From: Oscillospiraceae bacterium
GTDB lineage: Bacteria; Bacillota; Clostridia; Oscillospirales; Oscillospiraceae
Assembly (NCBI GenBank): GCA_012513005.1
Contig: JAAZCZ010000107.1
Span: forward strand, 1 to 29,940
Direction of reading: 5' to 3'
DNA length: 29,940 bases
Shown here in pieces: positions 1 through 6,756 of the stretch (position 1 is its first letter; the number at the start of each line of letters is the position of its first letter). The notes under the pieces are model-generated. The model saw only the letters and a list, made by a program, of their open reading frames with translations. It did no database searches and was not told the origin of the DNA. A program made the translations under genes and the position numbers.

Positions 1-92
1 ATGTTGCAGCGGTTCTTTATTTCCGAAAGGACATCGGGCGTAGCATGCTCAATTGCCTTGCGCATTCCCTCTTCTACGTCGATGCTGCCCAT
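1..92 (-). CDS. Probable anti-sigma factor / PepSY-type membrane protein, N-terminus only
   Basis: Only the first 30 codons lie in the window; the rest runs off the left edge. The start ATG (complement of 90-92) overlaps the sigma-factor stop codon in a TAATG arrangement. It is preceded by a strong AAGGAGG site about 7 bases upstream, so the two genes are translationally coupled. The visible peptide begins MGSIDVEEGMRKAIEHATPD and continues with VLSEIKNRC. From memory, this short acidic N-terminus with an A-x-PDVL motif and a Cys resembles cytoplasmic heads of clostridial anti-sigma/PepSY proteins encoded just after sigma genes. The gene boundary is clear. The function is inferred mainly from position. 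Confidence 0.55.
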   Translation of the reverse strand, partial: MGSIDVEEGMRKAIEHATPDVLSEIKNRCN

Positions 93-685
93 TAATATCC
101 CTCCTTCAGGATCTCATACAACTTTTTCTTTGCCCTGTTGTATCTCGACAATTCCGTTGACAGCGGCATGTCGAATATTTCGGCTATCTCCCAGTGTTTT
201 AGCATTGCTACTGCATGTAGCATAAATATCTGTCTGTCTGTGTCGGAAAGCTTTTGCATAGCAGCTTCGAGCACTATCCGATCTTCGTTTGTGACCTCGG
301 GGCTCTCAGAGTAAAACAGCTGCCACTCTTCCTCATTTATGTTTGCAGTTTTGGACTCCGCTCGGAACTTTGACATACACATGTTTCTCACCATTGTGAG
401 CATCCATGCAAGTGGTTTTCCCTGCGGCTCGTACTTTTCTGCTTGGGACCAGATTTTTACATATGTGTCCTGCAGAATGTCCTCGGCATCCGGTGCATTC
501 TTTAAAATGGACAGGGCAAAACCGAAGACCGATGATTTGGTCTCTAAATAAAGTGCTTCCAGAGCACTGCTGTCCCCATTTGCAATTCTTGCGAGGTATT
601 CTTCTAAGGTCTTATCCTTGTTTTCTTCTGACATCGGCCAAGTCCCCAATAACGCACCTCCGTACAGACGCTTATTATCTTTCAT
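92..685 (-). CDS. RNA polymerase sigma factor, sigma-70/ECF family
   Basis: This is a regulatory sigma subunit that directs core RNA polymerase to alternative promoters. Region 2 is visible around residues 45-110 (ALYLETKSSVFGFALSIL, then DAEDILQDTYVKIW and LAWMLTMVRNMCMSKFR). Region 4 lies near residues 130-190 (LSDTDRQIFMLHAVAM, then the helix-turn-helix EIAEIFDMPLSTELSRYNRA). At 197 aa it has normal ECF length. The first ATG (685) has its AGGAG too far away (about 19 bases). Met18 (MSEENK, near 634) has GGGGA at 8 bases and may be the true start. In region 4, Trp and Glu stand where Arg/Lys and Val are more usual (KHWEIAE, STELSR), so the -35 recognition surface may be altered. It is coupled to the downstream probable anti-sigma gene. 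Confidence 0.88.
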   Translation of the reverse strand: MKDNKRLYGGALLGTWPMSEENKDKTLEEYLARIANGDSSALEALYLETKSSVFGFALSILKNAPDAEDILQDTYVKIWSQAEKYEPQGKPLAWMLTMVRNMCMSKFRAESKTANINEEEWQLFYSESPEVTNEDRIVLEAAMQKLSDTDRQIFMLHAVAMLKHWEIAEIFDMPLSTELSRYNRAKKKLYEILKEGY

Positions 686-808
686 ATCTTATTATTTATG
701 CGTTCTCCTGTTAACGCAGACAGACGGCAATTTATCGCATCGATTATCTAAATTACCGAAATAATTTTTTCTTACCTACAAATACATGTATTTTCCTGTA
801 TTTAAGCG

Positions 809-840
809 AACAAGGCCCGCCAAATAAGGCGGGCCTTGTT
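809..840 (-). terminator. Strong hairpin after rpmB
   Basis: A perfect 13-bp inverted repeat (arms 809-821 and 828-840, loop 822-827) sits just downstream of rpmB and upstream of the sigma gene. The stem is GC-rich. Neither strand has a clean U tract directly after it, so it is a terminator-like hairpin rather than a textbook intrinsic terminator. Confidence 0.6.
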
Positions 841-850
841 CGGTAAAGGC

Positions 851-1039
851 TTACACTGCGCGTGTTACCTTTCCGCTGCGCAGGCAACGTGTGCATGCAT
901 AGATATGCATCGGACTTCCGTCCACCATAGCCTTGACGCGCTTTACGTTGGGCTTCCAGGAGCGACGTGAGCACCTGTGAGAGTGGCTGACTTTATTGCC
1001 AAATGCCACACCCTTGCCACAAATTCCACATTTTGCCAT
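851..1039 (-). CDS. rpmB: 50S ribosomal protein L28
   Basis: Protein of the large ribosomal subunit. The 62-residue product begins MAKCGICGKGVAFGNKVSHS and ends YACTRCLRSGKVTRAV. Cys4, Cys7, Cys49 and Cys52 form two CxxC pairs, so this is the zinc-binding form of L28. The start at 1039 was chosen because GGAGG lies 9 bases upstream and the family begins with MAKxC. A longer reading frame upstream to 1105 lacks a suitable ribosome site and family similarity. It is transcribed divergently from hprK, with its own promoter at 1085-1113. Length and sequence are typical; there is little doubt. Confidence 0.97.
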   Translation of the reverse strand: MAKCGICGKGVAFGNKVSHSHRCSRRSWKPNVKRVKAMVDGSPMHIYACTRCLRSGKVTRAV

Positions 1040-1084
1040 TTCGGAGTACCTCCATTCGGGTTTATTCTTGTGAATGGCTATGAC

Positions 1085-1113
1085 ATAATAGCAGATGGCA
1101 GGCAACTTTGCAA
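1085..1113 (-). promoter_or_regulatory. rpmB promoter
   Basis: On the minus strand, TTGCAA (1113-1108), a 17-base spacer and TATTAT (1090-1085) with an extended -10 TGC. It lies about 45 bases before the rpmB start, in the expected orientation. Confidence 0.65.
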
Positions 1114-1205
1114 GCTGTTTGCTTTAAAAAATTGTATTATTCTTGCGGATTTTTAGATTTTTCTCATATTTAAGCCTTGCCTTATCCTTTGGCAGGCAAA
1201 AACAA

Positions 1206-1233
1206 TTGCCAAAATGAGCATATGTGGTAAAAT
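1206..1233 (+). promoter_or_regulatory. hprK operon promoter with overlapping dyad
   Basis: TTGCCA (1206-1211), a 16-base spacer and TAAAAT (1228-1233) with an extended -10 TGG, about 30 bases before the hprK ATG. The -35 box lies in the right arm of a perfect inverted repeat, TTTGGCA (1188-1194) and TGCCAAA (1207-1213), separated by 12 bases. This dyad could be an operator. Confidence 0.6.
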
Positions 1234-1262
1234 GTTTATAACAAAAGCGGAGTGTAATTAAT

Positions 1263-2201
1263 ATGGAAAAATATACAGTGAGCTTAAAACAGCTCGTAAT
1301 GCAGCACGATCTTTGCCCTCTACATCGTGCAAAGGACTATGATACAGCAAGAATAGTGACGGCTGATGTAAACAGACCGGCATTGCAGCTTGCCGGGTTT
1401 TATGAATACTTTGACCCCAACCGACTGCAATTTATCGGCAGGGTTGAGAGTAAGTATTTGGAGATGCTCTCACCCGAGCGCAGATATTCGGCATTAGAGA
1501 GTCTTATGCGCTTTGATATTTCAGCTTTAATACTCTGCCACGAGGTCGCAATTTTCAGCGAATATGTTGAGCTTGCCGAAAAATATGACCGCAACCTGCT
1601 TGTGACGGACGAGGACACCTCCACCTTTATGGCAGAGGTTATCCGCTCACTGCGCAGTGAGCTTGCTCCCCGCACAACTGTTCACGGCGTTTTGGTCGAG
1701 GTGCACGGCGAGGGTCTGCTCATAACCGGTGACTCAGGTGTCGGTAAGAGTGAGACTGCCTTGGAGCTTATTAAGAGGGGTCACAGGCTCATTGCAGATG
1801 ATGCTGTTGAGCTGCTTAGAATATCCCGCAACAAGCTAAAGGGCAAGGCGCCTGAGCTTATACGCTACTATATGGAGCTTCGCGGTATCGGAGTTATTGA
1901 CGCGCGGCACACATTCGGAGTCGGCGCTGTTAAGCCCGATACACAGGTTGACCTTGTTGTTGTTTTTGAGCTTTGGGATGAAAATAAGGTCTACGACAGA
2001 CTGGGGATTGACACTCAGTTTACCCACTTGCTCGGGGTTAAGTTGCCATGCGTGACTATCCCCGTTCGCCCGGGGCGTAACTTGGCTGTTATTTTGGAGC
2101 TTGCAGCTATTAATAACCGCCAAAAGAAGATGGGCTTTAACGCCGCCTTGACACTTTCTGAGTCTCACGACAAACTAATTGATTCGGGGGATGGCTTTTA
2201 G
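1263..2201 (+). CDS. hprK: HPr kinase/phosphorylase
   Basis: Bifunctional enzyme that phosphorylates HPr on a serine, using ATP or pyrophosphate, and removes the phosphate again. It controls carbon-catabolite repression in Firmicutes. The N-terminal HPrK_N domain covers about residues 1-130. The P-loop GDSGVGKS is at residues 156-163 in the kinase domain. The family signature ELRGIGVIDARHTFG follows near residues 205-220, and the C-terminal NLAVILELAAINNRQKKMGFNA helix region closes the fold. At 312 aa the length is normal. GGAG lies upstream of the ATG, next to a good promoter. It is the first gene of hprK-murB-rapZ-yvcK-whiA, and its end runs into murB. No PTS genes are in the window. Confidence 0.97.
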   Translation: MEKYTVSLKQLVMQHDLCPLHRAKDYDTARIVTADVNRPALQLAGFYEYFDPNRLQFIGRVESKYLEMLSPERRYSALESLMRFDISALILCHEVAIFSEYVELAEKYDRNLLVTDEDTSTFMAEVIRSLRSELAPRTTVHGVLVEVHGEGLLITGDSGVGKSETALELIKRGHRLIADDAVELLRISRNKLKGKAPELIRYYMELRGIGVIDARHTFGVGAVKPDTQVDLVVVFELWDENKVYDRLGIDTQFTHLLGVKLPCVTIPVRPGRNLAVILELAAINNRQKKMGFNAALTLSESHDKLIDSGDGF

Positions 2202-2202
2202 T

Positions 2203-3117
2203 ATGCCCGATTTTAACAGTCTTATTTGTGATATAAAAAAAGCTCTGCCAGAGAGCAAGATATTAGAAAGAGAGCCTATGAGCCGCCACTGCTCTTTTAG
2301 AATCGGCGGTGCTGCAAGGCTAATGGTTACAGTAAGGAGCGAGGCTGAGCTTGGCATTTTGCTCGGCATGCTAAAAGACACTGATTTACCTCCGTTTTTT
2401 ATCGGCAACGGAACTAACCTGCTCTGGACTGATGAAGAGTCTTCCTACTGCGTTATTAAAGCCGGTGACGGATTTTCAGACCTTAGTCAAGGCTTAGATA
2501 ACACTATTATCTGCGGAAGCCGTGTGTCTTTGGCAAGGCTCGCTTTATTTGCTGCGGGGCTGGGTCTTAGCGGTCTTGAATTTGCCCACGGCATACCCGG
2601 CACACTCGGCGGAGGCATTTTTATGAACGCCGGAGCTTACGGCTCTTGTCTTTCCGATGTTATTACCGAGGTTCGCTCATTAGATTCTGAAGGAAAGGCT
2701 GTAATAAGAAGCGGTGACGAGCTTGCTTTTTCCTATCGCAGTAGCGTTTATTGCAGCAATTTAGAATTTATCTGCTCTGCCAAAATACGGCTTATGCCCG
2801 GGAATAAGGCCGAAATTTTAGAGCTTATGGACAGTCTTTATGAAAAACGCTCTTCCTCGCAGCCCTTGGATATGCCTTCTGCGGGCAGCACCTTCAAAAG
2901 ACCCGAGGGAGATTTTGCCGGCAGGCTGATTGACGCTGCCGGGCTTAGGGGCTATAAAATCGGCGGGGCTATGGTTTCAGATAAGCATGCCGGCTTTGTT
3001 GTTAACACAGGTGCAGCCTCTTTTTCTGATGTAATTAATCTGATGGAGCATATTAAGAAAAGCGTTTTTGATAATTTCGGCGTAGAGCTTTCGCCGGAAG
3101 TTAGAATAGTTAGGTGA
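2203..3117 (+). CDS. murB: UDP-N-acetylenolpyruvoylglucosamine reductase (MurB)
   Basis: FAD-dependent, NADPH-using enzyme that makes UDP-N-acetylmuramic acid for peptidoglycan. The FAD-binding region shows RHCSFRIGG (about residues 28-36), GNGTNLL (68-74) and GIPGTLGGGIFMNAGAYG (130-147). The catalytic Ser is in AGSTFKRP (227-234), and the C-terminal SPEVRIV carries the catalytic Glu. The short C-terminal region is that of type II MurB. The start is uncertain. The frame is open back to a TTG at 2179, and ATG codons lie at 2191 and 2203. I chose 2203, one base after the hprK stop, because GGGGATGG sits at a usable distance; the ATG at 2191 is directly abutted by G-rich sequence. Confidence 0.96.
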   Translation: MPDFNSLICDIKKALPESKILEREPMSRHCSFRIGGAARLMVTVRSEAELGILLGMLKDTDLPPFFIGNGTNLLWTDEESSYCVIKAGDGFSDLSQGLDNTIICGSRVSLARLALFAAGLGLSGLEFAHGIPGTLGGGIFMNAGAYGSCLSDVITEVRSLDSEGKAVIRSGDELAFSYRSSVYCSNLEFICSAKIRLMPGNKAEILELMDSLYEKRSSSQPLDMPSAGSTFKRPEGDFAGRLIDAAGLRGYKIGGAMVSDKHAGFVVNTGAASFSDVINLMEHIKKSVFDNFGVELSPEVRIVR

Positions 3118-3120
3118 AAA

Positions 3121-3984
3121 ATGGAATTTATTATTATTTCCGGTCTCTCCGGAGCGGGTAAAAGTAGAGCTGCCTCTGTGCTTGAGGATATGCAGTTTTA
3201 CTGCGTAGATAATATGCCGGTTACCCTCCTGCCTCAATTTGCACAGCTTTGCCTTGCAACCGGCGGGGTTTATGAGAAGGTGGCGCTGGTCACCGACATA
3301 AGAGATAAAGATGGGTTTCCGACACTGATTGATTCGCTCGGCTGGCTTGATGAAAAGGGCATAAAATACAGGATACTGTTTTTGGAGGCTGACTCCCAGT
3401 CAATTTTGATGCGGTACAGAGAAACTCGCAGACCGCATCCCTTAGAGGGCACAGCGCCGACAATAACCGAGGCTATACAGCGGGAAAAAGCTCTGCTCTC
3501 CCCCGTGCGAAATATGGCAGAGCATATTATTAACACCTCCGGCTTATCTCTTGCACGGCTAAAACAGCATTTGAGCAGGATTATTTTTGACAGTGATTAT
3601 TCCGAAACTCTGAGTATTAATATTATTGCCTTTGGGTTTAAGCACGGCACCCCCACCGAGGCAGACTTTGTCTTTGATGTGAGATTTTTGCCAAATCCGT
3701 TTTATGATGAAAAAATGCGTGATCAGACCGGGCTTGATGCCGATGTGAAGAAATACATCTTCAGCTTTCCCGCAGCCGAAAAGTTTGTTTATTTAACGAA
3801 GGAGCTTTTGGAGTTTTCCGTGCCGAATTTCTTGGATTCCGGCAGGCTCACGCTAAATGTGGCAATCGGCTGCACAGGCGGCAGACACAGAAGTGTGTCT
3901 ATTGCCGAGAGACTGGCTTCTGTTATGAGCGACAACAAGAACGTTAATGTAAGTCTTGTTTTTCGCGATATTGACAGGCGTTAA
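3121..3984 (+). CDS. rapZ: RapZ/YvcJ family nucleotide-binding protein (RNase adapter family)
   Basis: P-loop NTPase family. The E. coli member is an RNA-binding adapter that guides RNase E to the small RNA GlmZ. The Bacillus member (YvcJ) binds and hydrolyses ATP/GTP and influences competence. The Walker A motif GLSGAGKS is at residues 8-15. DNMP follows near 31, and the characteristic GCTGGRHRSV is near 250-259. Length (287 aa) is standard. It starts three bases after the murB stop and sits between murB and yvcK as in most Firmicutes. In Gram-positives the RNA-adapter role is not established, so the family name is safer than the E. coli function. Confidence 0.95.
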   Translation: MEFIIISGLSGAGKSRAASVLEDMQFYCVDNMPVTLLPQFAQLCLATGGVYEKVALVTDIRDKDGFPTLIDSLGWLDEKGIKYRILFLEADSQSILMRYRETRRPHPLEGTAPTITEAIQREKALLSPVRNMAEHIINTSGLSLARLKQHLSRIIFDSDYSETLSINIIAFGFKHGTPTEADFVFDVRFLPNPFYDEKMRDQTGLDADVKKYIFSFPAAEKFVYLTKELLEFSVPNFLDSGRLTLNVAIGCTGGRHRSVSIAERLASVMSDNKNVNVSLVFRDIDRR

Positions 3985-3998
3985 AAGCGAGGTAAATC

Positions 3999-4994
3999 AT
4001 GAATAATACAGCAGCACACGGAGTTAATATAGTTGCCATCGGCGGAGGAACCGGTCTTTCGACCATGCTCCGAGGGCTTAAAACATATTCTCCTAATATA
4101 ACCGCTATTGTCACAGTTGCAGATGACGGAGGCGGGTCCGGGGTTTTGCGTGCAGAGCTCGGAATGCCGCCCCCGGGAGATATCAGAAACTGCATTGAGG
4201 CACTGGCAAACACCGAGGCTACAATGGAAAAGCTGCTTTCTTACCGCTTTACAGAGGGTCAGCTAAAGGGTCAGAGCTTCGGCAACCTGTTTTTAGCTGC
4301 ACTAAACGGCATGAGCGATACCTTTGACACGGCTGTTTCAAAGATGAGTGAGGTGCTTGCCATAACCGGCAGAGTTTTGCCTGTTACAAACGAAAGTGTA
4401 TATATTACCGCAAAGTTTGATGACGGTAGCTCTGTTGTGGGCGAGTCTACTATTTCCGCATTCAAGCGCGGCAGCGACAAGCGCATAGTGAGTGTTGATC
4501 TCATGCCCAAGTCTCCGCCGGCTCTTCCGGATGCTATAGAGGCTATTGACAGGGCAGATTTAATCCTGCTCGGTCCGGGCAGCTTATACACCAGCATTAT
4601 TCCGAATCTGCTTACAGACGGAATTGTGAGAGCCATATCCCGCTCTCGGGCGATTAAAATCTATGTGCTCAATATAATGACCCAAGACGGTGAAACTGAG
4701 GGCTGCACAGCAAGTGATCATATTTCCGCTATATTTAATGCTGCGGGTGAGCAGATTTTTGATATTTGCCTTGCAAACAGCACGGAAATACCCGGCATAT
4801 TCTTAGAGAGATATGCAGCAGAGGGCACGGCACCCGTTATAGTTGACACAGAGAAGCTTGATGAAATGGGAATTTCTCTGTATAGACTGCCTGTCGCCTC
4901 ATGGTCTACCGGCAAGGTGCGGCACGACTCTGCTGCCTTATCAAGAGAGGTTTTCAAGCTATACAGAGATCTGTCTCACACTCGCATTTACTAA
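3999..4994 (+). CDS. yvcK: YvcK/CofD-like gluconeogenesis factor
   Basis: Member of the CofD-like family. In Bacillus and Listeria it binds UDP-GlcNAc and supports growth and cell-wall synthesis on gluconeogenic carbon sources. The N-terminal nucleotide-binding loop GGGTGL is at residues 15-20, then ADDGGGSG (41-48) and MPPPGDIRNC (about 56-65). GQSFGNLFLAAL and LLGPGSLYTSIIPNLL follow in the middle. At 331 aa it has family length. GCGAGGT lies upstream of the ATG, 14 bases after the rapZ stop. It is co-transcribed with rapZ and whiA, linking nutrient state to envelope growth. Confidence 0.95.
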   Translation: MNNTAAHGVNIVAIGGGTGLSTMLRGLKTYSPNITAIVTVADDGGGSGVLRAELGMPPPGDIRNCIEALANTEATMEKLLSYRFTEGQLKGQSFGNLFLAALNGMSDTFDTAVSKMSEVLAITGRVLPVTNESVYITAKFDDGSSVVGESTISAFKRGSDKRIVSVDLMPKSPPALPDAIEAIDRADLILLGPGSLYTSIIPNLLTDGIVRAISRSRAIKIYVLNIMTQDGETEGCTASDHISAIFNAAGEQIFDICLANSTEIPGIFLERYAAEGTAPVIVDTEKLDEMGISLYRLPVASWSTGKVRHDSAALSREVFKLYRDLSHTRIY

Positions 4995-5036
4995 TTGGCT
5001 GAGCCTATTTAGAATAATAAGAAGGGAGGCTTTCTC

Positions 5037-5936
5037 ATGTCTTTTTCTTCAGACGCTAAGGCTGAGCTTTGCAGGCTGCCTGTGCAGAAGCGTTGCTGCG
5101 CCGCTGCCGAGGCTTATGGTGTGCTTATGTACTGCAACACCTTTGGGCCGAATGAAATACGAATAATTACCTCAAACGCAGACTTTGCAAAGCGGCTTCC
5201 CAGACTTTTTCACCGCGCCTTCGGGCTTAGCTTTGACAGCTTGCCCGATGAGGAGCGTGAATCTAAACGCAGCTTTCTTATTACAGACAAAAATAAGCTT
5301 GAAACTATTTTCAGGCATTTTGGCTCGGAGCTTTCCGATGTGCTGGCACATCACATTAACTTGGCGGTTTTAGAATCCTCCTGCTGCAGAGCTGCTTTTG
5401 TAAGAGGTGCTTTTTTAGCCGGCGGCAGCATATCAGACCCGGATAAGCACTATCACTTAGAGCTTTATACATCTCATTTGAGTGTGGGCAGGGAAACTGT
5501 TTCTGTGCTTTTAGAGCTGGGCTTTAATCCGCTTGAAACAAGGCGCAGTGCCGGTCATCTGATTTATTTTAAGCAGTCTGACACTATTGCAGATTTGCTG
5601 ACTGCCTTGGGCGCGCCCGTCTCTGCTATGGGAATAATGTCTGCCAGAGTCAATAAGGATATGCGAAACCTCATTAACCGCAAGGTAAACTGTGACACTG
5701 CTAATGCCGATAAAACAGTTGCCGCAGCTGAAATTCAGCTTTCGGCAATAAAAAAAATAGACAGCCATATGGGACTTTCTGCCCTACCTGAAAACCTGCT
5801 CAGCGCAGCTTTGCTGCGAATTGCAAATCCATCCTTGAGCTTAGCAGATTTAGCTGCCCTATCAGACCCGCCTGTCACAAAGTCGTGTCTTTCCCACAGG
5901 CTTAAAAAAATAATATCTATGGCAAATGAGATCTAA
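5037..5936 (+). CDS. whiA: DNA-binding protein WhiA
   Basis: Conserved Gram-positive DNA-binding protein. It regulates sporulation septation in Streptomyces and affects division and chromosome segregation in Bacillus. The N-terminal half is a degenerate LAGLIDADG homing-endonuclease fold, with RGAFLAGGSISDP at residues 123-135. The C-terminal helix-turn-helix is near residues 255-295 (LRIANPSLSLADLAALSDPP). Length (299 aa) is normal. A strong GGGAGG site is 7 bases before the ATG. It is the last gene of the hprK cluster, with no clear terminator before the next gene 48 bases on, so some read-through is possible. Confidence 0.96.
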   Translation: MSFSSDAKAELCRLPVQKRCCAAAEAYGVLMYCNTFGPNEIRIITSNADFAKRLPRLFHRAFGLSFDSLPDEERESKRSFLITDKNKLETIFRHFGSELSDVLAHHINLAVLESSCCRAAFVRGAFLAGGSISDPDKHYHLELYTSHLSVGRETVSVLLELGFNPLETRRSAGHLIYFKQSDTIADLLTALGAPVSAMGIMSARVNKDMRNLINRKVNCDTANADKTVAAAEIQLSAIKKIDSHMGLSALPENLLSAALLRIANPSLSLADLAALSDPPVTKSCLSHRLKKIISMANEI

Positions 5937-5984
5937 ATATATTAATATATGAGTAATAAATAAAACTAAAGGAATGATGAATTT

Positions 5985-6515
5985 ATGAAAGTCGCAGTAC
6001 CTATTGATGAAAACGAACTGATATCGAGCCCATTAAGTGAAGCCCGCAGGTTTTGCTTCTTCGAGGTTAACGGCGAGGAGGTTATTAACGAGGGCATGCT
6101 AATCTCCGAGGGCACGGGCAATGATGTTAAAACCCTGTTTTTGGTTGAAAACGGCACCGATGTGCTTATTTGCTCCGAAATCGAAGATAGCGATGCCGAG
6201 ACACTGGCTCTCTGCGGAATACATGTTTACCCCGGTCTTAAAGGTCTTGCCGAGGCTGCTGTAACCGCCCTGTCTCAAACAAACCTCACCTATGACCCGT
6301 ATGTTCCCTGTGATGATAATCATCAGCACACTTACAGCGTTGACTATACCGGGCTTGAGGAAGAGTCTTCATCCTGCTCCTGCGACTGCGGAGGGCACGA
6401 GCACACGCACACGGGGCATGAGCACGCACACGACTGCGACAGTTGCACAGAAGACTGCGACAGCTGCACGGCGCACAGTGCAGGGGGCAGCTGCTCCTGC
6501 GGCTGCGGAGAATAA
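5985..6515 (+). CDS. NifX/NifB-like (dinitrogenase Fe-Mo cofactor fold) protein with Cys/His-rich tail
   Basis: Residues 1-105 match the small NifX/NifB-C fold: an MKVAVPIDEN start, an FFEVNGEEV strand, then GTDVLICSEIEDSDAETLALCGIHVYPG. Members bind Fe-S or Fe-Mo precursors in nitrogenase-containing organisms, but many stand-alone clostridial copies have unknown roles. After a linker, residues 128-176 form a low-complexity tail with 10 Cys and 7 His, including HEHTHTGHEHAH, two DCDSCT copies and a closing CSCGCG. This looks like a metal-binding or metallochaperone tail. The DCDSCT repeat comes from a 21-bp tandem duplication (6432-6473). No nif gene is nearby, so nitrogen fixation is not implied. 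A good terminator follows at 6527. Confidence 0.8.
   Translation: MKVAVPIDENELISSPLSEARRFCFFEVNGEEVINEGMLISEGTGNDVKTLFLVENGTDVLICSEIEDSDAETLALCGIHVYPGLKGLAEAAVTALSQTNLTYDPYVPCDDNHQHTYSVDYTGLEEESSSCSCDCGGHEHTHTGHEHAHDCDSCTEDCDSCTAHSAGGSCSCGCGE
6432..6473 (+). repeat. 21-bp tandem duplication inside the Cys-rich tail
   Basis: Two adjacent 21-base units (6432-6452 and 6453-6473), differing at a few positions, encode DCDSCTE and DCDSCTA. It is in frame, so the number of Cys pairs can vary by slippage without breaking the gene. Confidence 0.8.
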
Positions 6516-6526
6516 TTAGTTTTTCT

Positions 6527-6565
6527 ATTGCGGAAAGAATTTATCTTTCCGCAATTTTTATTTTA
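6527..6565 (+). terminator. Rho-independent terminator after the NifX-like gene
   Basis: A 12-bp perfect stem (6527-6538 with 6544-6555) and a 5-base loop, followed by a T-rich run (TTTTATTTT). It lies 11 bases after the stop codon. Confidence 0.85.
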
Positions 6566-6623
6566 ACAGCGTTTTATTTTTTGTATTATTATTCACAGAA
6601 TATAGAAAATATTAATTTTATGC

Positions 6624-6652
6624 TTGATTTATTTGGCTTTCATCAATATAAT
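6624..6652 (+). promoter_or_regulatory. Promoter of the DMT exporter transcript
   Basis: TTGATT (6624-6629), a 17-base spacer and TATAAT (6647-6652). Transcription would start near 6660 and give a leader of about 97 bases that contains the terminator-like hairpin at 6695-6734. Confidence 0.65.
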
Positions 6653-6659
6653 ATACAAA

Positions 6660-6756
6660 ATATTTGATTTTCTTATAATTCGGGTGGGCACCTACCGCAA
6701 ACAAGGCCTTATCTTGTCTGCGGTTTTTGTTTTTATTATTTTTGAGGTCTTAATCT
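6660..6756 (+). promoter_or_regulatory. Leader RNA with candidate attenuator before the DMT exporter
   Basis: Between the promoter and the ATG, bases 6695-6705 pair with 6713-6723 (11 positions, one mismatch), followed by TTTTTGTTTTT (6724-6734). This is an intrinsic terminator inside the leader. Just upstream, 6682-6696 can form a small stem (GGTGG with CTACC, loop GCAC) whose 3' arm shares bases 6695-6696 with the terminator stem. This suggests alternative folding. I do not recognise a known riboswitch class. Confidence 0.55.

Noticed and set aside
5985..6515. Evidence for nitrogen fixation
   Set aside because: A stand-alone NifX-like domain is common in non-fixing Clostridia, and no nifH, nifD, nifK or nifB gene is in the window.
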